Source: Merluccius polli (Eukaryota > Chordata > Actinopteri > Gadiformes > Merlucciidae). From it: a stretch of DNA of 64,000 nt. Location: contig JAOPHQ010005491.1 of NCBI GenBank assembly GCA_030340625.1, positions 1 through 64,000 on the forward strand, read 5' to 3'. Position numbers and translations under genes: made by a program. This document shows, piece after piece, positions 49,614 to 59,088 of this stretch; position 1 is the first letter of the stretch, and each line of letters starts with the position of its first letter. The notes beneath the pieces are model-generated. The model was not told the DNA's origin. It saw only the letters and a program-made list of their open reading frames with translations, and did not search any database.

Positions 49614-50759
49614 GAGGGGGCGGGGGCTTTTTTGTCTAACTGGACAAAAGCTAAGGGGTGGGGAGATGATAGTAGGGGACAGAAGTGCAGACACTACAGT
49701 ATCAACCTGAGCGAAACAGTGTTGGAAACACACGCCGCATCATTAGGACATATAATTAATAGTTTATAGGTGAAAGAAGAAACAAGGCCTGAGAAAGCGT
49801 GGGCAGGAAGAGTGAAGTCAAATCGCACTTTCACTTTCACTTTAATAAAGGTTACGAATCACATGAACATGGCTTTCCTTTGCAAATTGAATATGATTAA
49901 CTTATCTCACTAAAACAAATATATACAAATAAATAAATAACAAAATCAATAAATAGTATTAATAATAGTATTAAATAGTAGTATCTTCTCTTACATTTGT
50001 TACGTTTGTTACTTTGTACACTTGTATTTGGGTAGTAGAGATGTTTAAACAAAAATCCATACTCATTTATCTGTGATGTGATAAGGGATTCATCGGGATT
50101 CATCTAACGCAGGAAGATAATGAAAGTTAATAATACATTTGAAATAGAAATGTGTGTGTCTGTGCAAGTGAAACTTAACACTTTGATTAAAAACTAAACT
50201 ATGAAAACAAAACTATAAAAGGAAATGTATCTTCAGGGTAATATAAACTAAAGGTATTGGGGGTTGTAGAATAAGTCACCGCCAAAACAACTATCCTCGT
50301 TGAAAGAGAATATTTAAAAAAGTGTGTTTAAGTGAATAAATAAATAATCCCTGGTAATATAATACAGACCCTAGTTGTTTGTTGTTAATAAATATGAAAA
50401 AAAAATTTTTTTGTAAATATAGTGAATTATTGTATTAAAGTAAAATCCTGTGGATTTTGTTTCCATTGAAAGCTATTCAAATGAGTCTAAAAAACTGTTT
50501 TTAGGGTACCCGTGACCATCTTTGTTGATACAAATATAGATACAAATATTCCAAATAAATCAATACAATACGATAATTAAGTAATTATGTAATTAGTATT
50601 TGCTGTGTATCACATCTTGAATGTGAGAATGTGTATTACATTGTGTTTGTACTGTATTGTTTTTTGAATGGAGAATCACCCCATCATAGCATGATACACA
50701 ACAACTAAAGTACATGTGTGTGTGTGTGTGAGAGAGAGAGTTTGCGTGTGACTGAATGC

Positions 50760-50829
<70 letters not shown>

Positions 50830-51170
50830 TACGTGTGTGTGTGTGTGTGTGCCTGTATATCAGCTAAATAAAAGAGTAACTCTTTACGCCCTATGGACCT
50901 TTTGCATTCCTCTCTCTCTCTCTCTCTCTCTCCTCTATCTCCCCATGCTCGCACGCCCACATGTTAAAAAAGCGCCTGCGTCAGGCCTTTTCTTAAACTG
51001 CAATGTGCTTACAGTTCAGACCAGTGGGGCCTGGGCTGGGGGCCTCTAGGCTGTGAATGAGCTGGTGGTGGTGGTGTGGTGGCGGCAGCCCGGGGGCTTT
51101 GCCCCCCCCCCCCCAACAGTGATGACGAGAGGCTTTCTATTGTGGTGTTGGCCGGCACGCTTGGTCTTTG
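49614..51170. other. cryba4-crybb1 intergenic region
   Basis: AT-rich, with (GT)n arrays at 50715-50730 and 50762-50826 and a (CT)n run at 50911-50932. A GC-rich segment with a C run (51060-51115) leads to the crybb1 promoter. No further gene was seen. Confidence 0.5.
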
Positions 51171-51176
51171 CCAGGG

Positions 51177-51184
51177 TATAAAAG
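51177..51184 (+). promoter_or_regulatory. crybb1: crybb1 TATA box
   Basis: TATAAAAG, consensus, about 30 bp above the inferred start of exon 1. A CRE-like TGATGACG (51120-51127) lies 50 bp further up; lens enhancers of beta-B1 genes have related Maf/CRE-like sites at similar distance, but this is inference. Confidence 0.8.
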
Positions 51185-51207
51185 CTCGGGGCCCGGGTGT
51201 TGGAGGA

Positions 51208-51257
51208 ATCAGCACAAGCCTGCCTCCCTCCCTCTCACTACAGCTGTACTAACGCAG
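51208..51257 (+). other. crybb1: crybb1 non-coding first exon
   Basis: Ends ACGCAG|GTAAGG at 51257. The start is inferred from the TATA box. Followed by a (CA)n array within 10 bp of the donor. The intron holds a MITE (51605-51902). Confidence 0.65.
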
Positions 51258-51263
51258 GTAAGG

Positions 51264-51264
<1 letters not shown>

Positions 51265-51321
<57 letters not shown>

Positions 51322-51331
51322 ACACACACAC
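51265..51331. repeat. (CA)n microsatellite
   Basis: About 32 CA units starting 8 bp after the crybb1 exon 1 donor. Confidence 0.95.
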
Positions 51332-51604
51332 AGAATCCATCACACATACAGACTAGAGAACCAGGGGGTCCTCCGCTCCCCAGCCCAGCACACCCAGGCC
51401 ACCACACACCCCCTCGGGCTACAGCCTGGCCACCAGAGCCGCCCCGACTTGGATACCAGTGTAATATAATAACATCCTATTGGAACCAGTCTGACCACAA
51501 CTGACTCAAGATCCTGTTTACACACAAATACATATCACTTAGCTATCATCCATAAATCATCCATAGTTTCAGCTTCCCTTTCCACACATTTCGGCATCAT
51601 AATA

Positions 51605-51902
51605 GGGCTTGTACATCACGACGTCACCTCGCAATGTCCACCTCTATTTTGGAAGCATAGGAGCATTGGAATGTTAGTTATTATGTTAGTAGCAATGTTT
51701 TTTGGTCATTGTTTAGTAATTAATTGTGGAATTATTAAGAGATGTCATTATGGAGAGACATTGTTGTGTTTGAAAGTGCCACAGTGTTTCTCAAGCCAGA
51801 CATGGCAAAACAAATTTTTCATTAGCCTAGGTTACGGTATATTTACGTTGATTTAAAAATTTACAGTACTACAACTCTCTTGACAAAAATATGTACAAGC
51901 CC
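51605..51902. mobile_element. TA-flanked MITE, copy 2
   Basis: 298 bp in crybb1 intron 1. Ends GGGCTTGTACAT / ATGTACAAGCCC, perfect 12-bp inverted repeats flanked by TA (51603-51604, 51903-51904). Homologous to 22080-22407. Confidence 0.8.
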
Positions 51903-52038
51903 TATTATTCTCCATCCTTCCATCTACATCTTTCTTCATCAACTAGTCATTATCCCACAACTTCAATCAGTGACCATCTATGTTATCATTTAAATTGCCT
52001 GTGTGTTTTTTTGACTGCACCAGTAGATCTCTTCCACC

Positions 52039-52161
52039 ATGTCCCAGACCGCCAAGTCCGCCTCTAGCCAGGGCACCGACTCCAAGGACAAGGGTGCCTC
52101 CAACCCTGCTGCCACCAGCAAGGCTAGCAAGACCGGTGAGCCCGCCATGGGATCCTTCAGG
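52039..52161 (+). CDS. crybb1: crybb1 first coding exon (N-terminal arm)
   Basis: 41 codons rich in Ala, Ser, Lys and Thr, ending GSFR in phase 0. The exon itself begins at about 52027 with 12 nt of 5' UTR. The arm is shorter than in mammals and poorly conserved, as expected. Confidence 0.94.
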
Positions 52162-54059
52162 GTGAGTACCAGCAAAAGCTATGCTTTTTAGGGGGTTTTG
52201 TGCATAAAATATATATATGTTTTTCCTTCTGAGATTAATAGTCAATTGGTTGACTTATAAAAATAAAAAAACTTCTGCTTAAAAATAATTAAAAACATTC
52301 TACCTGAAACTTAACTATATTTGAATACTATGAATAGTTCCTTGTTTTTTTAGACCCACAAATAAAAATTACAAAAATATATAGTAGATGTATTGTCATT
52401 TCCGTATTATGATTTATTCTAAATAAAATGACCTGAATAGTGCATTCCAATCCTGAGCAGTTATAAAGAGAACTGAGAGTCTGACATTAGTACTACATGG
52501 AAAAGATTTCTCCATCAGATGTTTCTATTTAATGATATTATCATATGAGCTCACCATTATAAACTCATTCATTCATAATCAATAACCAATTTGTTTTAAC
52601 ATTATCCTCTCAACACCATGTAGATCATGATGTTCGACCAGGAGAACTTCCAGGGCAGGATGATCGAGGTCCAGAACGAGTGCATGAACGTGTGCGACAG
52701 AGGCATTGACAGAGTGCGCAGTATCATTGTGGAGTGCGGCCCGTAAGTTGACACACATACACACACACCTGTTCACTCACATACACCCTGAATCCGAATA
52801 CCTTCTCTCTGAGAGCACTGCACTGCTTCAGTAACGTAACTCTGAACATCCCCACCACCCTTCCACCAATCATTCCCTCCCTGCCCCCCCCCCCGCCTCC
52901 TCCTCTCAACATACCTCCATCCCTATCCCCCCACATCTACCCCCCTCCTCCACCCATTCTCTACCTCCACCCCGACTTCCCCCTCTATCCATTCCCTATC
53001 TTGATCCCTAACCCCACCTCTCACCACCCGCCTATCACCACCCCAACCCTAATCCCACTCCATGCCTATCCCTCCTACCCCCACCTCCTCCATCCCCAAT
53101 CCCCAACCCCACCCCTACCCCCCTTCCCCCACCTCCCTTCAGCTTTGTTGCCTTTGAGCAGACTAACTTCCGTGGGGAGATGTTCATCCTGGAGAAGGGA
53201 GAGTACCCTCGCTGGGACTCCTGGAGCAATTCCTACCGCAGCGATCGCCTCATGTCCATCAGGCCCATCCGCATGGTAAACACACCCATCTGCCCCCCCC
53301 CCCACACACACACACACACACACATACCTGATGTATAGGTGATGTGGGTGGGATATATATTATGTACATTAATGCATCAGTCCCATCCACATGGTAAAGA
53401 TCCTGTCCCACACAAACACAGAGACCTGATATATAAGTGATATGGATTTGATATATATTATGTACATTAATGCATCAGACCAATCCGCATGGTAAAGATC
53501 CTGTCCCACACAAACGTAGAGAGCTGATATATAAGTGATATTGATGGGATATATAGTATGTACATTAATGCATAGGGGCCCATCCGCATGGTAAAAACAA
53601 CCTGTCCTCAATCACCCTTATATATAAGTAGGTAAGTAGCTATACCTTGTGTATGCTACCTGTTGCAGAGACTGTTCTGATTATTCTTTGGGTGTGTATT
53701 TTTCTCTTTTTTCCTCTTCTCTCCTCTCTTCCTTCTTCTCTCTAACTCACTCTCCTCTCTCTTGCATCTCCCTCATCTATGCTATCCCAACTATCCTACT
53801 TACTCTCCCCTATCCTCTCTCTCTCTCTCTCTCTCTCTGACTCTCTGACTCTCTCTCTCTCTCTCCCCTATCCTCCTCTTTTGTGTCTCTACCCTCTCTT
53901 TCTCCCTCTACAGGACAGCATGGAGCACAAGATCTGCCTGTACGAGCACTCTGACTTCAAGGGCAACAAGATGGAGATCCAGGAGGACGACGTTCCTACC
54001 CTGTGGGCGCATGGCTTCACCGACAGGGTGGGCAGCGTGAGGGTCCCCGGAGGAGTGTG

Positions 54060-54123
<64 letters not shown>

Positions 54124-54667
54124 CACAAGGCATGGTCATCTGTTTGAATTTCCACTGGAATTAATACAAATTAGAACCGATGAGGTTCTAATTTGGTTCT
54201 TAATTAAAGCTGATATTTCAAAGGTATTATGCTAAAATACAAGAGGTCTTTCGTCTAATGGGTGCCATTGCTGTTTGGAATGTGATAGTAAAATGTTAAT
54301 GGTAAATTATGTTGTAGATATAGCTTGGGAGCAACACATTGTTCAAACGTTTTACAACAACTAAAAGACAACAACATTGTATATATTGTGTGACGTCATT
54401 TAATATTGTAAATTGTGTTAAAAGCTTGTGATTGTTATTTACTTTGGAAGAAATTGGAGGACTTAACTTATCCTATCTGTTCCTCCCAGGTGGGTTGGCT
54501 ACCAGTACCCTGGATACAGGGGCTACCAGTACCTGTTCGAGTGCGGTGATTACAGACACTACAACGAGTTCAGCGCCTTCCAGCCCCAGATCCAGTCCAT
54601 GCGCCGCGTCAGGGACATGCAGTTCCACCAGAGGGGATGCTTCACCCTGACCTCCGCCAGCAAGTGA
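52039..54667 (+). CDS. crybb1: Beta-B1 crystallin
   Basis: Structural Greek-key lens protein, a major beta-crystallin subunit that oligomerises with acidic partners such as beta-A4. Coding exons: 52039-52161, 52624-52742, 53143-53275, 53914-54056, 54490-54667. All are GT..AG; 696 nt, 231 aa. It starts MSQTAKSASSQGTDSKDKGA, an Ala/Ser/Lys-rich arm typical of beta-B1 (other beta crystallins have shorter arms). It contains WSNSYRSDRLMSIRPIRM and WVGYQYPGYRGYQYL, nearly identical to mammalian CRYBB1. The C-terminal extension is FTLTSASK. It is divergent from cryba4. Promoter with TATA box, AATAAA at 54842-54847. Intron 4 contains a repeat that copies the exon 4 splice donor. Confidence 0.97.
52162..52623. 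other. crybb1 intron 2, nothing recognised
   Basis: AT-rich, no repeats of note. Confidence 0.5.
52624..52742 (+). CDS. crybb1: crybb1 exon, Greek key 1
   Basis: 119 nt: IMMFDQENFQGRMIEVQNEC to DRVRSIIVECGP. Same length as the corresponding cryba4 exon. Confidence 0.96.
52765..53140. repeat. Pyrimidine/C-rich crybb1 intron 3
   Basis: The plus strand is almost entirely C, T and A with repeated CACCCC and CCTCC groups up to the exon acceptor, an unusually long polypyrimidine region (about 280 nt). No separate element was identified. Confidence 0.6.
53143..53275 (+). CDS. crybb1: crybb1 exon, Greek key 2
   Basis: 133 nt: FVAFEQTNFRGEMFILEKGE then YPRWDSWSNSYRSDRLMSIR and PIRM. The donor CGCATG|GTAAAC is repeated downstream at 53394, 53492 and 53591. 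Confidence 0.96.
53276..53606 (+). repeat. Minisatellite carrying splice-donor copies
   Basis: Units of 98-99 bp, each ending with a copy of the exon 4 end and donor (CCCATCCACATGGTAAAG at 53381-53398, CAATCCGCATGGTAAAG at 53481-53497, CCCATCCGCATGGTAAAA at 53579-53596). Shared unit text includes TATTATGTACATTAATGCAT and GATCCTGTCCCACACAAAC. The first interval is 118 bp. Confidence 0.9.
53697..53868. repeat. (CT)n and pyrimidine tract
   Basis: Pyrimidine-rich intron end before the crybb1 Greek key 3 exon, with pure CT arrays at about 53815-53839 and 53851-53865. Confidence 0.85.
53914..54056 (+). CDS. crybb1: crybb1 exon, Greek key 3
   Basis: 143 nt: DSMEHKICLYEHSDFKGNKM to RVGSVRVPGG. The donor GTGAGTAC runs directly into a (CA)n array (54061-54119). 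Confidence 0.96.
54061..54119. repeat. (CA)n microsatellite
   Basis: About 28 units, beginning at the sixth base of crybb1 intron 5. Confidence 0.95.
54490..54667 (+). CDS. crybb1: crybb1 exon, Greek key 4 and C-terminal extension
   Basis: 178 nt: WVGYQYPGYRGYQYLFECGD to MQFHQRGCFTLTSASK, TGA at 54665-54667. Confidence 0.96.
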
Positions 54668-54841
54668 GCGACATCTGCTGGGCATCGGCTGTAACTGCAG
54701 CCTAAAGCCTTCCACCCGCCCACCACCACCCGCCCGCAAAGGCACTTTTTATCCCCCCCCCCTCCAGACCAAAACATACCTTCCCGACCTCCGACATCAT
54801 CACTGTACCAGACAGACTGAAATGACTTTTTATGGTGCCAA

Positions 54842-54847
54842 AATAAA
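54842..54847 (+). terminator. crybb1: crybb1 polyadenylation signal
   Basis: AATAAA 175 bp past the stop codon. Confidence 0.85.
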
Positions 54848-55385
54848 CATGTTTTGAAAAACGTGAATATCTTCTATGGCAGTCTATTTCATTAATTGGG
54901 ATGCGTTCAAGTGAGTGGCATATTGTGCCAAGACATTTGACGTGTGTGTGTGTGTGTGTGTGTGTGTTGATAGCTCTAGAATGCTATTATTAGTATTAGT
55001 GAAGCAAGCGCACACCCATTCCTGTTGACATGTGCATCTGCGGTCAATTAACTTATACCATAACACACTTTACTACTACTAAATGCACTAATTGATAGCA
55101 TTCTTTGTATTCTCATACTTAACCACATGAAACTACTTTACAATGAAAGCCCCTCATTCGCCACACATTAACTCACACACAGATGTTATTGAATTCTCAC
55201 TCACACAACAATTATGAATTATAGGCTATAAAAGTAGTTTTCAATGTGTGAGAAAAAAATCAATATGCATCCAAGGGACTGTTTTTATGATGTGTATGAT
55301 GTGTACAAATCCTAAAATCAATAAATAATAATAATAATAATATGACTTGTACATATTTTGTACGTCCTGGCACTTAAAATTGTAC
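54848..55385. other. crybb1 downstream region
   Basis: AT-rich with a (GT)n at 54942-54967 and (AAT)n at 55325-55341. No gene. Confidence 0.5.
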
Positions 55386-55389
55386 TTAG

Positions 55390-57663
55390 TGTAACAGAAG
55401 AGCGCACTTGAACGGAGTTAAACAGCTGTTCTCCGCCCCGCCTACCACTTAAGTGGCAACTGTGCGGCATAAGTAAGCAGCAAGGGTTCATGGGAGATGG
55501 GCGTCGTTTCTGCTGGGACCATTCGTGGGGGTTGTCTGTTCACTGGTCCCTCGTGTATGGCGTCAGATTAGTGCCAAAATGCACTCGCGTGATAAAACAT
55601 GCAGTCGGGCGTATTATATTATTTCACACGCGTAGTTATTACCTGCGAGCGCGCAAATTCTTTCTGCGCGCTCGCGCACACTCCCCGAGAGAGGAAATTG
55701 AGAGCGAGCGAGTAAATCGGGGACTCGAGAGCATTTCCTCGTTGCTCTCACATCGGACAGCCTCTCGCAGCTCACGTTCTGCTCGCTCGAAAGGAATAGT
55801 TTTGGCACTTTGGGGGAGGGAACCCAGGCAGGGCTCTCCTGTGATTGGCAGTTTCTGAGGCGCGATATTTGATTGACAGCCTTGCTTTCTCTCATGGATG
55901 GAAGTCTGCTGGTGAACTCAGAGGTCTGAATTCGGGCATTTGTGATGAACTAGCTATTGGCTAGCTTTACCCATGGTTAACGTTACGGACTAAGTAATAA
56001 CGTTCTAACTAATGTTGATTATTAGTTACACTAACACAATTCTCAGAAACATAGATGACATTTCACACAAGCCATAGTTTTCGTTCATCACAAATGCCCG
56101 AATTCAGCCAAGGCTTTCTTACCTGAAGGTACCTCCGCCCTGACGCCGTTGTCTCGTTCAGACCTCTGAGTTCACCAGCAGACTTCCATCCATGAGAGAA
56201 AGCAAGGCTGTCAATCAAATATCGCGCCTCAGAAACTGCCAATCACAGGAGAGCCCGCCCTGCCTGGGTTCCCTCCCCCAAAGTGCCAAAACTATTCCTT
56301 TCGAGCAAGCAGAACGTGAGCTGCGAGAGGCTGTCCGATGTGAGAGCAACGAGGAAATGCTCTCGAGTCCCCGATTTACTCGCTCGCTCTCAATTTCCTC
56401 TCTCGGGGAGTGTGCGCGAGCGCGCAGAAAGAATTTGCGCGCTCGCAGGTAATAACTACGCGTGTGAAATAATATAATACGCCCGACTGCATGTTTTATC
56501 ACGCGAGTGCATTTTGGCACTAATCTGACGCCATACTCGTGCACCGTGTGCTTTCGCGTACAGCGTCGGTGGCGTGCGGTATTCACGGGGTTACACTGCC
56601 TCGTATGGTTGGCTCATCAACTGTGTTGAGCGTAATTTCCTAAATCTCGCAGGTAGGCTGTTACCCTTACTTTCCATCGATGTAGACCAATCAAAGAGTG
56701 CTTAACGTAGAACTACATTGTTGTTTCTAGCATTCGGACGCAGTGCTCCTCTGTCTGGGTTTCCATCCGTCTGTCTCCCCTTGCTCGTCACACGGTAGGT
56801 GGATGTAAAGTCAGTGAATTATAAATTACAGTGCGATCTATTGTTTGGTGACCATGCACTCCTCTCAGGGTCGGTGGCTTGCTGTTCTGTTCCCGTTCGC
56901 TGTACGGTCGATGTGCGTGCTGTCGGGAGACCGTATCTCCCAGCCCATAGCCTGCTCATCTCAGCTCGGCTAGCTCGCTAGGATACTAGCCACCGTGAGC
57001 TAGGTGTTATTGCTCGGGTTTCGACTCACTGTCTGCGTGTGCATGTGTGTGTGCTTGTGCTGTGGCTCTTTCGCTGCGCGGCCCGTCCTCCTTGCAGTCG
57101 GTAGACTGTATCTCTCTCCCCCTGGCCTGCCTATACTAACACTGCTAGCTAGCAGGGATATTAGCCATCGCTAGCTAGCTTGCTACCCATTGGGGTCTTT
57201 GGCTCAGGCTGTGAATGTGAGTGTATGTAGTGCCGTGCTAGTCGTGGGTTTATTGTGGCGCATGTTTGTTTTGTATGTTTGTTTGTGTTAACATAAGTGT
57301 TGTGGCCCTATTGTTTGCTGGCTTTCCCCCTCTACTGGAGTAACTTCCCTGTTCCTTGCATGTGCATGTACGGTTGTTCCTTTCATCTGTCTTAAGTTAC
57401 TTTTTCTTGATTTGTAGTGGTTTGTTTAATTTGTCGTATTAATTAATTTGTGTTGGTTTGTAGTGAACAGTCTGTGTTGGTTGTTTTGCAGGGAGTTACC
57501 ACCCAGGAGGTAGGGTATTGTCCTTATATAGTAAGCCACTGTGGATGTATATGTATTCTGTGCATTTTAATAGTTAAATAAATAAATATTTTTGTACAAT
57601 CAAACCTTGTGTCCTTCCTCCAGTCCTCAGACTACCAAGTAGACCTTTACTGGCTATGTCACA
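55390..57663. mobile_element. Probable solo LTR, interrupted by fold-back element
   Basis: Starts TGTAACAG and ends ATGTCACA, with TTAG on each side (55386-55389, 57664-57667). A TATATA-like box (CTTATATAG, about 57515) and AATAAA signals (57577-57588) sit about 145 and 80 bp before the end, as in a plus-strand LTR. Removing the 980-bp insert and one CTCGTG leaves about 1.29 kb. No internal retroelement sequence adjoins it. Family not recognised; the terminal TG..CA is short evidence. Confidence 0.45.
55556..56535. mobile_element. Fold-back DNA transposon (TATGG ends, 6-bp duplication)
   Basis: Two long inverted arms, 55556-55950 and 56083-56535, around a 132-bp centre. Ends TATGGCGTCAGATTAGTGCC. 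Flanking repeats CTCGTG at 55550-55555 and 56536-56541. The arms are near identical apart from a 54-bp and a 4-bp difference and few substitutions. The duplicated frames found in both arms are an effect of the palindrome, not genes. The 6-bp duplication and TAYGG-type end recall the IS3EU superfamily, but that is from memory and unverified. Confidence 0.75.
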
Positions 57664-57713
57664 TTAGCATCATGTAGCATCTTACCCTAGATATCTTTGT
57701 TGTATACGAGGAA

Positions 57714-57890
57714 TGGGTTAACCCAGGCCCGTCCCCAGGGGGGAGCGAGGCCCTGTGCGAGATTAATTTGCGCGATGCGATTGTCAACGGGGGGGGGGCG
57801 CGATTGTCATATATAAATACTTCACTGGCCAGGCGCGAGGCCCACATGAGCGCGAGGCCCTGTGCGGCCGCACAGTTCACACCCCCCTAG
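57714..57890. repeat. GC-rich repeat fragment
   Basis: Contains AGCGAGGCCCTGTGCGAGAT and the related GCGCGAGGCCCTGTGCGGCC, and GCGATTGTCAACGGGGGGGG, close to the reverse complement of GTCGACAATCGCGCA repeated at 39355 and 39379. Class unknown. Confidence 0.45.
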
Positions 57891-58116
57891 GTGTAACCCC
57901 TCTTGCCCACTGGATGTGTCCGTCAACGCATCCCATTGACTTTGAATGGGGCGGAGCCGCAATGCATTGTGGCTCCGTCCGTCAAGTCGGCTCCGTCCGT
58001 TGCGAGAAGTTGAGAACATTTTTACTTTTCAGGCCGGGATGGATCCGTCAGCCAATCAGAACGACACCCCATCCGTCAGACACGCCTTCCGTCCGTCCGT
58101 TGACGGACTCATGCAG
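57891..58116. repeat. MITE-like fragment with CCGTCCGT motifs
   Basis: Repeated TCCGTCCGT / GTCCGTCAACG blocks in both orientations and a sequence CAGCCAATCAGAACG. It appears cut by the gypsy LTR that starts at 58117. Probably a non-autonomous Harbinger-type element; only part is visible. Confidence 0.4.
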
Positions 58117-58750
58117 TGGGTAACAGGCGTAACGGTCTTCAGGCAGCAACGAAGCTCGGTAGGCAGTTGTAGTATGAACGTTTATTTCTCCTTGAAACAA
58201 ACCAAAATCAGTCACCATATAAGCGTCCAGTATTTCTGCTTTGGCTTACAAAAATGTAAAATACATATACACAATGCTCTGGAGCAACATACCTTGAAAC
58301 AAACCAAAATCAGTCACTGCAGCGTCCGCACATACAAAATACAATTGGAAAGAAAAGATTAGCATTAGCTAACTACTCCGCATGCGACGCCAGGACACAA
58401 AACAGACAGAAAGTTCACACGGAACAATGACTAATCAAGGTTATGAAAACTCAAAACTCAACGTTCATTATTTTATCACAAACACAATGAATACAATATT
58501 AACAAGTTTTAAACATGTATGACATTTCAAAACAATAAAATAAGAAATCAACCGGGAGTGCCCCGTACAGTTAACCTACCCATATAAGCGTCCAGTATTT
58601 CTGACTGGGCACGGAAAATTCCCAAGAGCATACCAGTGGACCTGCAGTATCCTTGCACTCCAAAGGTGGCAACAAATCACCACAACACCACAGCACTGCT
58701 TAATGGTGGCAAAAATCACACCTAATATAACACTTTTGAACTCTGTTACA
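58117..58750 (-). repeat. Gypsy 3' LTR
   Basis: Minus strand begins TGTAACAGAGTT right after the polypurine tract and ends CTGTTACCCA. AATAAA on the minus strand at 58181-58186. It contains two internal direct repeats: 26 bp at 58190-58215 and 58292-58317, and 24 bp at 58215-58238 and 58580-58603. The latter includes a TATA-like CTTATATGG on the minus strand. Confidence 0.7.
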
Positions 58751-59088
58751 CCCACCTCCCCTGAATTTTGCCAAATTAGAGCCGCAGCTACAAAGTACCT
58801 CCAGAGAGAAAAACAAACAAACAAAAAAAACACATTTCAAACACTACAAGGAGGGTTGCCTAAACCAGGGCAGCCAACCACAAAGGTATCCATCAAGGAG
58901 GACATGGAGGAAGAGGCATACACCTCTCCAAACAACCATTGGCAGTAGGGTTCCTTATACACCCCACAAAACCCATCTACACTCTGTACCAAAAATCTCA
59001 GAAAAAAAAAACTTATCATACCACATGTCACTAGTCTAAAAGTGAACCCACAATCGGTCCACATGAATGGACGTGTGTATATAACATC

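Noticed and set aside
55490..55895. Overlapping 93-122 codon frames repeated at 56192-56586
   Set aside because: They are the same sequence read in the two arms of a palindromic transposon; the frames run antisense to each other and have no domain.
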